From assembly GCF_031885415.1 (NCBI RefSeq), contig NZ_CP116871.1, positions 2,480,001-2,544,000 on the forward strand: a DNA stretch of 64,000 nt, in the 5' to 3' direction. A program made the translations under genes and the position numbers. Origin of the DNA: Microbacterium forte. Lineage in GTDB: Bacteria; Actinomycetota; Actinomycetes; Actinomycetales; Microbacteriaceae. Shown here piece after piece: positions 1-6,683 of the stretch. Numbering within the stretch: position 1 is the first letter of the stretch; every line of letters begins with the position of its first letter. Under the pieces are notes generated by a model. The model did not search any database. It was not told the DNA's origin and was given only the letters and a program-made list of their open reading frames with translations.

Positions 1-71
1 AGCGCCTTCGCCTCTCGCGCCCGAGCCTCCGCCCGAATCTGGGTTTGGGTCTTGCCTTTGGTGGTCGTCAT
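1..71 (-). CDS. Small protein of the integrated element, partial
   Basis: An open frame begins with ATG at 71 and runs off the left edge. The visible N-terminus starts MTTTKGKTQTQ and continues as a charged, Arg/Ala/Glu-rich helix-like stretch. Its ATG overlaps the TGA of the gene to the right in an ATGA arrangement, which supports translation as part of the same leftward operon. No family is recognisable from the 23 visible residues. Confidence 0.5.
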   Translation of the reverse strand, partial: MTTTKGKTQTQIRAEARAREAKA

Positions 72-343
72 GGCTGAACCTCCGATGTGTCTTGCTCCAT
101 GTGTGTCTTGCTCCCGGGCTCGGTCCGGGCGATCTCCTCCAAGCGGAGACGGTGGGTGCGGGCCTCGACCCGGTACGCCGCCGCCTCGGCGCGGAGCGCT
201 GAGCAGTAGTCGCGGATCGCTTCGCGGACCCAGGCCGGGGAGGCGTCCATCGCCTTCTGGAACGCGGGCGTCCTTTGCTGGCGGTGACGGCTGGCATCCC
301 GGACGGGCGCGTAGGCGTCGTCGGTACGGCGGGGGAGGTTCAT
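68..343 (-). CDS. Hypothetical protein of the integrated element
   Basis: This 91-residue product starts MNLPRRTDDAYAPV. The start at 343 is chosen because its ATG overlaps the TGA of the replication-initiator-like gene (ATGA), and its own TGA overlaps the next start at 71. The frame is open further upstream, but that extension lies inside the neighbouring gene. The sequence is polar and rich in Ala, Arg and Glu, with a probable long helix around residues 35-75 (AIRDYCSALRAEAAAYR). There is no signal peptide or membrane segment. I do not recognise a family. Tight translational coupling suggests a role in element replication or maintenance, which is inference. Confidence 0.6.
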   Translation of the reverse strand: MNLPRRTDDAYAPVRDASRHRQQRTPAFQKAMDASPAWVREAIRDYCSALRAEAAAYRVEARTHRLRLEEIARTEPGSKTHMEQDTSEVQP

Positions 344-1074
344 GCTTCGACCGCCTTCCGTGCGGCGTGGGCTTGCCCCTCGGGCGTCTCCAGCCACGCA
401 AGGTACTCCGCCGAGGGGCCTGTGATCTTGATCAGTTCCCAGCGCTTCTCGCGGAGCCACTTGTCGGCCTTCGGCACGTACTTGGGATCGGTCGTCGGGA
501 TCCAGGCTCGGAGACGGGCAATGACATCGGCGGGCGGTGGGATCTCCTCCCAGGCCGCTCGTGTGGGCTTCTTCGCTCCTCGGCGGTGAGCCGGGTAGAG
601 ATCCCAGAACTGTTCGAACTCATCGGCATCGGCCAGGGGCGGAGCCCCCTTGAAAGAGTTCTCTTCTAGATCGTCACCAGATTCTGGGGACTGAGGCACC
701 AGATTCTGGGGAGTGCCCACCAGATTCTGGGGACTGAGATCTCCCGGTCCCCGATTATTGGTCACCAGATTCTGTGTACTGAGCGCCTCGGGGATCATGC
801 CGACGCGGTACAGGTGGGGTCGGTTGATCCCGCGCTCATGGATCGCCACGACGCCCGCGCCGACGAGTCGCTTGATCGACGCCTCGGCGGTCGTCGCGGA
901 CCTCATCAGCGCAAGCCGCGCAATCGTCGCCATGCTGACGCGGCGGGTGATCCCGCTCCTCCAGTCACACTCGTGGAGGAGCGCGGCGTAGACGCCGAGA
1001 TCCGCGCTCTGGAGTCCGAGCACGGAGCCGTGCTCTTGGAGCCAGTGCGGGATCCGTGACGTGTGCCCGCTCAT
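340..1074 (-). CDS. Replication-initiator-like helix-turn-helix protein of the element
   Basis: The protein has 244 residues. Residues 1-100 look like a winged helix-turn-helix domain (IARLALMRSATTAEASIKRL, then a wing-like VVAIHERG). This is followed by a Pro/Gln/Ser-rich linker with a repeated QNLV motif at about 100-135. The C-terminal domain resembles those of phage and plasmid replication proteins (FEQFWDLYPAHRRGAKKPTR, then ADKWLREKRWE). The two-domain layout with a disordered linker matches initiators such as lambda O or DnaD-like replisome organisers; this assignment is by pattern only. The linker DNA carries four direct repeats (675-783) that may be its own binding sites. Start and stop codons overlap both neighbours (ATGA). 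A plain transcriptional regulator remains possible. Confidence 0.6.
   Translation of the reverse strand: MSGHTSRIPHWLQEHGSVLGLQSADLGVYAALLHECDWRSGITRRVSMATIARLALMRSATTAEASIKRLVGAGVVAIHERGINRPHLYRVGMIPEALSTQNLVTNNRGPGDLSPQNLVGTPQNLVPQSPESGDDLEENSFKGAPPLADADEFEQFWDLYPAHRRGAKKPTRAAWEEIPPPADVIARLRAWIPTTDPKYVPKADKWLREKRWELIKITGPSAEYLAWLETPEGQAHAARKAVEA
675..783. repeat. Iteron-like direct repeats inside the initiator-like gene
   Basis: Four direct copies of CACCAGATTCTGGGGACTGAG or close variants lie at 675-695, 697-712 (truncated), 718-738 and 763-783. The spacings are 22, 21 and 45 bp, so all copies fall on roughly one face of the helix, with one position skipped. The last gap contains a short AT-rich patch (CCGATTATTGG). 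The repeats encode the QNLV linker of the surrounding gene. Iterons inside the initiator gene are the known arrangement of the lambda origin, so this is a candidate replication origin of the element. Confidence 0.6.
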
Positions 1075-1223
1075 CGGTCGCCCTCCTCGATCCCAGGAAG
1101 GTCGAACAGCGGCGGGCTCAGTCGCCGCGTCTGCTCTCGCTCGCGCGCCCCCTGGCGTTCGCGGGCGATTCGCTGGCGAGCTCTTTGGAACCGCTTCACG
1201 TCCTGGCGGCTTGACTTGTTCAT
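1071..1223 (-). CDS. Small hypothetical protein of the element
   Basis: This 50-residue frame starts at ATG 1223 (MNKSSRQDVKRF) and ends with a TGA at 1071-1073 that overlaps the ATG of the initiator-like gene. It is very basic and highly charged (RARQRIARERQGARERE) and ends in an acidic tail. The exact ATGA junction at its 3' end, matching the other junctions of this operon, is the main reason to accept such a short gene. The function is unknown; a DNA-associated accessory peptide is possible. Confidence 0.5.
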   Translation of the reverse strand: MNKSSRQDVKRFQRARQRIARERQGAREREQTRRLSPPLFDLPGIEEGDR

Positions 1224-1289
1224 TATCGGCACCCCTGGTTGCTCGATCCGGACCGATCGGGGGCGGTCAGATGCGTTGGTTGGTCTTGG

Positions 1290-1511
1290 TCAGGCTTCTG
1301 CGCCAAGGAGGGCGCGGAGGCGAGGGACGGGGATGAGGATCCGCTTGCCGATCCGGAGGACGGGGATCTCTTCTCGCTTGATCGCCTCATAGGCACTCCA
1401 GGTGCCGATGCCGAGAATCTGCGCGGCTTCCGGGACGGTGCATGTCGCGCGCCCGTTGAGGTCCTCGATCGTTAGGACGTGCCGCTCGTTGGCGGGGGCA
1501 GTCGTGGTCAT
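1290..1511 (-). CDS. Excisionase-like helix-turn-helix protein
   Basis: The product has 73 residues from ATG 1511 (MTTTAPANERHVL). The core TVPEAAQILGIGTWSAYEAI followed by PVLRIGKRILIPVPRLRALL is the standard excisionase or MerR-like DNA-binding domain of actinobacterial mobile elements. In that fold a helix-turn-helix is followed by a short basic wing and a C-terminal helix. An in-frame upstream ATG at 1577 has a better GAGG ribosome-binding site and would add 22 residues. The gene diverges from the integrase, the usual xis/int layout. Its likely job is to direct excision by the recombinase and perhaps to repress the operon that follows. Confidence 0.7.
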   Translation of the reverse strand: MTTTAPANERHVLTIEDLNGRATCTVPEAAQILGIGTWSAYEAIKREEIPVLRIGKRILIPVPRLRALLGAEA

Positions 1512-1606
1512 CTCTTGGCTCCGTTCGTTCGGTTCGGACCGGTGTCCTGGGACCAGAATAGGGTGTCTTAGGGACATGGAAACCTCATCTGAACTGGGAT
1601 TTATAT

Positions 1607-1640
1607 GACTGGGCAGTCGTATGTATGCGACTACCCAGTC
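1607..1640. promoter_or_regulatory. Inverted repeat in the xis-int intergenic region
   Basis: Left arm GACTGGGCAGTCG (1607-1619) and right arm CGACTACCCAGTC (1628-1640) match at 12 of 13 positions around an 8-nt spacer. The repeat lies between the divergent excisionase-like gene and the integrase. It is a candidate operator or recombinase/excisionase arm site. Confidence 0.45.
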
Positions 1641-1721
1641 CTCTCAAGGTGAGATCCACCCATGACGCAGGAAAGATCAGATCAGGGGCCAAAACCAGGC
1701 ACTCTTCGCGAAAGGCATCCC

Positions 1722-2927
1722 ATGACCCAGACCAGCCGAAAGGCATCCAGAATCGACTTCGGATCAGTTCGAAAACTTCCCTCGGGTCGGTGGCAAGCCC
1801 GATATCTCGACCCGGCAGGACGACCGATGACCGGTCCTCAGACGTTCCAGACGAAGCGGGAGGCGCTCGACCATCTCGCTGCCGTCCGCTCCGACCGAAT
1901 GCGCGGAACCTACATCGACCATCGCGCGGGACTCGTCCCCTTCGGCCCCTACGCCGCCGACTGGATCGCTCACGGCGGACGCCGAGGAGCCCTCGCACCC
2001 AAAACTCGAGATCTCTACGAGACGACTCTCGCCGGTCCACTCGCCCCTCTCCGGGAGATGCCGATCGCCTCGATCACTCCCTCGCAGGTCCGCGCCTGGT
2101 ACACCAAGACGGGCCGAGCCCTTGCGGCATCCGCCAAGCGGCAGGGCGGGGACGGATCATCCCGGCTCCGTCAGGCGTACAGTCTCCTCCGGGCGGTCAT
2201 GGCAACCGCTGTCCGAGATGGAATGATCCCCGCCAACCCATGCCAAATCGACCGCGCTGGAGCCGTGAAGCATGCGGAGCGGCCCTACCTCAGCCCGGAC
2301 GACCTCGCCCGGATCCTGGTTCACATGTCGGCGAAGTGGCATCTGCCGCTCCGGGTCGCGCTCGGCGCGCATCTCCGGCTGGGCGAGCTCCTCGGACTCC
2401 AGCGGCGCGACTACGTAGGAGGAGTGCTCACGGTGGAGCGGCAGATCGTTCGGGTTGGCGGGGAGGAGATCGAGACGGGCACCAAGTCAGGAAAGCCGCG
2501 AAAGGTGGTCCTCCCACCAAGCATCGCCGCCGCGCTGGAGGCTCACCTTTTGGCATCGTCCGGATTCGGCCTGGAGCCCATGTTCCCCGGTCCGGGCGGC
2601 GAGCGGTTCACGGGCGGGGCGATCGGTCAGGCGTGGCGGAAGGCGGCGGGTCGTGCGGGGTTGTCGGGGATCCGCCTCCACGATCTCCGCCACGCGAGCC
2701 TCACGCTGGCGGCTCAGGCTGGCGCTACGACCCGCGAACTCATGGATCGTGCTGGGCACTCCACTGCCCGAGCGGCGCTGATCTATCAGCACGCGGCGGA
2801 GGAGCGATCAGGAGCGATCGCCGCCGCCATGGATGCTCTCTCCGGAGGGTCGATGATGACCGCTACTGGCACGACTATGGCACGACAGGCGATTTCGGCT
2901 AGCGATCTCGAGGTGGACTTGCGATGA
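1722..2927 (+). CDS. Tyrosine recombinase / integrase
   Basis: This site-specific recombinase is expected to integrate and excise the element. The N-terminal part has an AP2-like arm-binding segment (DFGSVRKLPSGRWQARYLD) and a SAM-like core-binding domain. The C-terminal catalytic domain shows the family residues in order: Arg in LRLGELLGL, a Lys in the TKSGKPRKVVLP hairpin, HDLRH, GHST and the nucleophile Tyr in IYQHAAEER. All catalytic positions are present, so the enzyme is probably active. ATG 1722 has AAAGG upstream and gives a typical N-terminus (MTQTSRKASR). An in-frame ATG at 1662 with AAGGTGAG upstream is an alternative. The gene ends 78 bp from the 3' end of tRNA-Ala, the usual place for an integrase beside its attachment site. 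Confidence 0.92.
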   Translation: MTQTSRKASRIDFGSVRKLPSGRWQARYLDPAGRPMTGPQTFQTKREALDHLAAVRSDRMRGTYIDHRAGLVPFGPYAADWIAHGGRRGALAPKTRDLYETTLAGPLAPLREMPIASITPSQVRAWYTKTGRALAASAKRQGGDGSSRLRQAYSLLRAVMATAVRDGMIPANPCQIDRAGAVKHAERPYLSPDDLARILVHMSAKWHLPLRVALGAHLRLGELLGLQRRDYVGGVLTVERQIVRVGGEEIETGTKSGKPRKVVLPPSIAAALEAHLLASSGFGLEPMFPGPGGERFTGGAIGQAWRKAAGRAGLSGIRLHDLRHASLTLAAQAGATTRELMDRAGHSTARAALIYQHAAEERSGAIAAAMDALSGGSMMTATGTTMARQAISASDLEVDLR

Positions 2928-2947
2928 CTTCGCACGGCCACAGACGC

Positions 2948-2985
2948 GACGAAGGCCCTGGGCAGTAGAGCCCAAGGCCTTCGTC
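2948..2985. terminator. Strong hairpin between integrase and tRNA-Ala
   Basis: Arms GACGAAGGCCCTGGGC and GCCCAAGGCCTTCGTC form a 16-bp stem with one mismatch and the 6-nt loop AGTAGA. Neither strand has a clear T-run. It probably terminates the integrase and/or the tRNA transcript. Whether it belongs to the element or to the ancestral tRNA locus cannot be decided here. Confidence 0.6.
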
Positions 2986-3004
2986 ATACTGTCTCAACAC
3001 AGTG

Positions 3005-3077
3005 TGGAGCCTAGGAGATTCGAACTCCTGACATCCTGCTTGCAAAGCAGGCGCTCTACCAACTGAGCTAAGGCCCC
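3005..3077 (-). tRNA. tRNA-Ala (anticodon TGC)
   Basis: The complementary strand folds as a tRNA. The acceptor stem GGGGCCT pairs with AGGCTCC (one G-T wobble). The D-arm contains TAGCTCAGTTGGTAGAGC, the anticodon loop is TTTGCAA, and the T-loop is GTTCGAATC. The discriminator base is A and CCA is not encoded. Its 3' end faces the integrase gene, so it is the likely attachment site of the element to its left. Confidence 0.95.
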
Positions 3078-3102
3078 GTGAGGGAATTGTTAAGTTGAAA
3101 AG

Positions 3103-3176
3103 TGGGCCCACCAGGACTTGAACCTGGGACCTCTTCATTATCAGTGAAGCGCTCTAACCGCCTGAGCTATGGGCCC
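3103..3176 (-). tRNA. tRNA-Ile (anticodon GAT)
   Basis: The acceptor stem GGGCCCA pairs perfectly with TGGGCCC. The anticodon stem CTTCA/TGAAG encloses the loop CTGATAA with anticodon GAT, and the T-loop is GTTCAAGTC. CCA is not encoded. It lies 25 bp upstream of tRNA-Ala on the same strand. Ile and Ala tRNAs downstream of gyrA are a common bacterial arrangement. Confidence 0.95.
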
Positions 3177-3219
3177 GTCAACCTCCGAAACTTTACCGGA
3201 GATTTCCGGAAATACCCAA

Positions 3220-3254
3220 TCGAGGGCGGGGCACCGGCGCGCCCCTGCCCTCGA
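3220..3254 (-). terminator. Terminator-like hairpin after the DUF4097 operon
   Basis: TCGAGGGC-GGGGC pairs with GCCCCTGCCCTCGA around a short loop with a one-base bulge, directly after the stop codon at 3261. On the minus strand it is followed by TTGGGTATTT. Confidence 0.5.
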
Positions 3255-3260
3255 TCATGG

Positions 3261-4202
3261 TCAGCGCCCCGGGCGGATGGTCACGCTGCCCGCCGAAAGC
3301 GAGACGTCGATCGCGTTCCGGGTGTCGGATGACTGGTCGACCTTCGCGTCGAGCGACCCCGCGCTGACGTCCTGGGTGATCGAGTACGACTCGTCAGGAA
3401 CAGTGAGGTCGACCGACCCCGCGCTCACGTCGATCGTCGTCTGCGACGGCGCACGTCCGGTCAGCTCGACGTTGAGATCGCCTGCCGAGACGCTGAGATC
3501 CGCGTCGTCGACGCCGTCGAGCAGCGCGTCCGCACGTCCGGCACTCATGTCGATGGTGAGGCTCCGTGCGGCTGCTTCGACATCGAGCGCGCCCGCGTTG
3601 ACCGTGATGTCGAGAGCGCCGAACTCGCCGACCACATCGAGGCTGCCCGCGTCGAGGGTGAGATCGGCATCGAGCTGCACGTCGAGAAGGTCTTCGGGGA
3701 GAGTCAGCACGGCTGACTGGTCGTCGCCGAACCAGCTGCCGAACCACCATCCGAACCGGAACTCGGGACTGCGCACCACCAGGTCGTCGCCGTCGCGCTC
3801 GAGAGTCCACGCCGGGCCACGGGCGTCGGTGACGGCCAGCCGGGCCTCGTCGACATCCCCGAACTCGATGCGCATGTTTCCCGCATCCACGTCCAGGTCG
3901 AGGCCCTTGATTCCCGATGCATCCTCGGTCAGCACCGAGTCGCTGCCCTGCGTGGAGCCCATCATGCTGCCGGTCGCCGCGAATGCCGCAGACCCTCCCG
4001 CGCCGAGGAGCGCGATACCGCCGACGATCGCCGTCACGATCATGATCGCCGTCGTTCCCGATGAACGGCCGGCATCGGCGGGCGCCGCCTGAGCAACGGG
4101 AGCAGTGGTGGGCGCCGGTGCCGGCTCGTGGCCCTGAGGCGCGGACGCCGGCGGGGGAGTGAGGGGGGTGTGCCCGCCCTGGAAGTCGTCGTTGGAGGTC
4201 AT
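3261..4202 (-). CDS. DUF4097 family beta-repeat membrane-anchored protein
   Basis: The protein has 313 residues. A Pro/Ala-rich cytoplasmic N-terminus (about 1-48) is followed by one membrane helix (about 50-77, TAIMIVTAIVGGIALLGAGG). The extracellular region is built of repeating short beta units such as LDVDAGNMRIEF, LSVSAGDLNVEL and IDVSAGSVDLTV, typical of the DUF4097 (adhesin-like) beta-helix. Such proteins often accompany PspC/LiaFSR-type two-component systems. The ATG overlaps the TGA of the response regulator upstream (ATGA), so the gene is the last of a three-gene operon. It is probably an envelope sensor, modulator or output of that system; the molecular activity is unknown. Confidence 0.8.
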   Translation of the reverse strand: MTSNDDFQGGHTPLTPPPASAPQGHEPAPAPTTAPVAQAAPADAGRSSGTTAIMIVTAIVGGIALLGAGGSAAFAATGSMMGSTQGSDSVLTEDASGIKGLDLDVDAGNMRIEFGDVDEARLAVTDARGPAWTLERDGDDLVVRSPEFRFGWWFGSWFGDDQSAVLTLPEDLLDVQLDADLTLDAGSLDVVGEFGALDITVNAGALDVEAAARSLTIDMSAGRADALLDGVDDADLSVSAGDLNVELTGRAPSQTTIDVSAGSVDLTVPDESYSITQDVSAGSLDAKVDQSSDTRNAIDVSLSAGSVTIRPGR

Positions 4203-4885
4203 CGTCCCAGTCCTGTCTGTCCGGTCGGCGTGGTGCCGCCCGTGTTCTCGATGTGTGCGAGCGCCGCCAGCACGCGTCGGTTGCCCGACTCGCCCTGCTC
4301 GAAGCCCAGTTTCTGGAAGATCGCGGTGATGTGCTTCTCGACGCTCGCCTCCGAGAGGAAGAGCAGGCCCGCGATCGCCTGATTCGACTTGCCTTCGGCG
4401 ATGAGCGACAGCACGGTGCGCTCGCGCTCGGTGAGACGCTGCATGCGGTCGTCGCGGTTGCGACGGGTGAGCAGCTGAGCCACGACCTCGGGGTCGAGCA
4501 CCGTCGCGCCCTCAGAGATCCTCTGCACCGAGGCGAGGAACTCCGAGACGTCGGCGACTCGATCCTTGAGCAGGTAGCCCAGCGGCCCGCCCTGCGCGGA
4601 GATGAGGTCGGACGCATAGCGCTCCTCGACATACTGCGAGAGAACGAGCAGCGGGAGCGCAGGGTGCGTGACGCGCAGTCCGAGCGCCGCGCGGATGCCC
4701 TCGTCGGTGAACGTCGGGGGCAGCCGCACGTCGAGGATGCAGAGCTCCGGATCGGTCTCGATCACGGCTTCACTGAGACCGTCGGTGTCGGCGAGAGCGG
4801 CGACCACACTGTGGCCGGCATCCTCGAGCAGTCGCACCAGTCCCTCCCGCAGCAGGACGGAGTCCTCGCAGATCAGGATGCGCAT
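4199..4885 (-). CDS. LuxR/NarL-family response regulator
   Basis: This 228-residue regulator has an N-terminal receiver domain with the acidic pair at ED (7-8), phospho-acceptor Asp52 in CILDVRLPP, and the conserved Lys in LLKDR near residue 107. A linker follows. The C-terminal LuxR-type helix-turn-helix includes LTERERTVLSLIAEGKSNQA and SEASVEKHITAIFQKLG. The gene overlaps the histidine kinase upstream by 13 bp and the DUF4097 gene downstream by 4 bp, so it is almost certainly the cognate regulator of that kinase. Its targets cannot be read from the sequence; autoregulation of this operon is common in the family. Confidence 0.93.
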   Translation of the reverse strand: MRILICEDSVLLREGLVRLLEDAGHSVVAALADTDGLSEAVIETDPELCILDVRLPPTFTDEGIRAALGLRVTHPALPLLVLSQYVEERYASDLISAQGGPLGYLLKDRVADVSEFLASVQRISEGATVLDPEVVAQLLTRRNRDDRMQRLTERERTVLSLIAEGKSNQAIAGLLFLSEASVEKHITAIFQKLGFEQGESGNRRVLAALAHIENTGGTTPTGQTGLGR

Positions 4886-6141
4886 GGCACGTTCACCTCC
4901 AGGCTGGTCGGCCCGCCCACGGGGCTCTCGAGACGGAAGGTCCCGCCCGCTGCCAGGACGCGGTTCGCGATGCCGTCGAGGCCACCGCCCGGTTGCACCT
5001 GTGCGCCGCCCATGCCGTTGTCTTCGACACGTGCCCAGAGCACTCCACCGTCGCGAAGACGAACGGTGACCCGGGCCTCACTGGCTCGTGAATGCTTGGC
5101 GGCGTTCGTGAGCGACTCGGCGATCGAGAAGTACACGGCGGCCTCGGCCTCACGGCTGCAGCGTCCGTCCATCCTCACGTCCAGACTCACGGGGATGTGG
5201 GATCGCCCTGCGAGGGCGGACAGGGCTGCGTCGAGGCCTCGATCGTCGAGGACGGATGCATGGATGCCTCGGGCGAGCTGTCGCAGCTCGGTGATCGCTG
5301 CCTTGGTCGAGGTGTGCGCTTCAGCGATCAGCTCTTTCGCGGCATCCGGATCGTTGTCGATCTTCTGCTGTGCGAGTCCCAGGGTCATGCCGACCGACAC
5401 GAGGCGGGGCTGGACGCCGTCGTGCAGATCCCGCTCGATGCGGGTGCGCTCGACGTCTGCGGCGCGCACGGCGCCTTCGCGCTGAGCGGTGCTGGTGCGC
5501 ACTCGCTCCGTGAGCTCTGCTTCACGGCTGCGAACGACGATGGCGAGCGAGAGCACCCGGTTCAGCAGTGCCAGGCCGATCATTCCGGCGATGCAGGCGG
5601 CGATGCCGAGGATGCCGACGAGCGGCGCCCACGCAGGGTCGATGCCGCCCCCGCCGAACGGGCCCATCACGGCGTCCGCTCCGGTGAGGGGTGCGAACGA
5701 GATCGTGATCGACCAGACGAGGCCGAAGGCGAGGCGCAGCACGATCCAGCCGAGCACAGCGGTGATCGCGAAGTTCGCGAGGGCGCGCCACATGCGGCCG
5801 TCGATGGCCTGGCGTCCGAGCGAGCGCAGCCAGCCCACGAATCCGGGGCGGTCCCGCGGGCGCCACCGGAGCGGCGTGATCGGCGACCGGTAGAGGGCGC
5901 TGACCCGGGCCACCTCGAACCAGCCCACGCCGAAGAGGGCGTAGACGAGTCCGACGAGCAGCACGATGCCGACGCCCGCCGCGAAGAGCAGGCCGAGCCC
6001 GGTGCCGAGGAGTCCGGAAAGAGTCGCGAAGATGAAGCCGCCGATGACTCCGATGCCTGCGAGGTGCAGGATCGTGAGCACGATGCGCAACGGCGGCTTC
6101 GTGGCCGTCGCCGGTGGTGGCGTGGCAGTGTGTGTCGTCAT
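4873..6141 (-). CDS. NarL-type sensor histidine kinase
   Basis: The protein has 422 residues. The N-terminal half is a membrane domain with about four hydrophobic segments (roughly 20-45, 50-75, 120-150 and 170-200). A coiled linker leads into a HisKA_3 dimerisation domain with phospho-acceptor His in ERTRIERDLHDGVQ. A GHKL ATPase follows, with the N-box ESLTNAAKHS and the G-box EDNGMGG. This is the NarX/LiaS/DesK class that works with LuxR-type regulators, matching the next gene. There is no large extracellular sensor loop, which suggests sensing within the membrane or through the DUF4097 partner (inference). It is the first gene of the operon. Confidence 0.92.
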   Translation of the reverse strand: MTTHTATPPPATATKPPLRIVLTILHLAGIGVIGGFIFATLSGLLGTGLGLLFAAGVGIVLLVGLVYALFGVGWFEVARVSALYRSPITPLRWRPRDRPGFVGWLRSLGRQAIDGRMWRALANFAITAVLGWIVLRLAFGLVWSITISFAPLTGADAVMGPFGGGGIDPAWAPLVGILGIAACIAGMIGLALLNRVLSLAIVVRSREAELTERVRTSTAQREGAVRAADVERTRIERDLHDGVQPRLVSVGMTLGLAQQKIDNDPDAAKELIAEAHTSTKAAITELRQLARGIHASVLDDRGLDAALSALAGRSHIPVSLDVRMDGRCSREAEAAVYFSIAESLTNAAKHSRASEARVTVRLRDGGVLWARVEDNGMGGAQVQPGGGLDGIANRVLAAGGTFRLESPVGGPTSLEVNVPCAS

Positions 6142-6230
6142 GGTTCAAAGGTACGGCGGCGCCGATCGGGCCGACACCGAGCCAACCAGACACCCGGCTT
6201 CGGGTTTTCCCTACTCCGTCGGAGAGCACA

Positions 6231-6266
6231 GAAGAGGGGCGGATGCCGAAGCACCCGCCCCTCTTC
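6231..6266. terminator. Terminator hairpin of the gyrase operon
   Basis: GAAGAGGGGCGGATGC pairs with GCACCCGCCCCTCTTC over 16 bp (one G-T type mismatch) around a CGAA loop, 13 bp past the DUF3566 stop codon. It closes the leftward dnaN-gyrA-DUF3566 block and separates it from the two-component operon. Confidence 0.7.
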
Positions 6267-6278
6267 GAATCCGGAGGA

Positions 6279-6683
6279 TCAGTTCGACATGAAGCCGACG
6301 AGCAGACCGCCCGTCACCTTCACGGCGACGTTGTAGATGCCGGCCACGACCGCGCCGAGCACCGTGAACACGATGAGGTTCAGGATCGAGACGACAGCGG
6401 CGAACGCCATCACCTGCGGCAGACCTGCCACCTCGGAGATGCGCACCGAGTTGTCGGTGATCGCGCCGACGATCTCGTCGGCCTGAGTGAGGAGGCCCGT
6501 GGCCTGGAGCACCAGGAAGATCAGGAAGAACGACACCATGGTGACGATCGCGAGTGCGACCGCTCCGAGGAACGAGAGCTTCACGGCCGACCAGAAGTCG
6601 ACATAGACGAGACGCAGGCGCACCTGCTTGCCACTGGTCTTGCGCGTGGACTTCTTCGCCAGCTTGTCGGCTACTGTGCTCAT
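6279..6683 (-). CDS. DUF3566 domain membrane protein
   Basis: This 134-residue protein has a basic N-terminus ([20 protein letters not shown]) and two hydrophobic segments, about 35-62 ([20 protein letters not shown]) and 88-118 ([20 protein letters not shown]). DUF3566 proteins regularly follow gyrA in actinobacteria and have been linked to cell-envelope or division functions, but the role is not firmly established. Its ATG overlaps the gyrA stop codon, so it is translationally coupled to gyrase. The identification by context and sequence pattern is secure; the function is not. Confidence 0.88.
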   Translation of the reverse strand: MSTVADKLAKKSTRKTSGKQVRLRLVYVDFWSAVKLSFLGAVALAIVTMVSFFLIFLVLQATGLLTQADEIVGAITDNSVRISEVAGLPQVMAFAAVVSILNLIVFTVLGAVVAGIYNVAVKVTGGLLVGFMSN

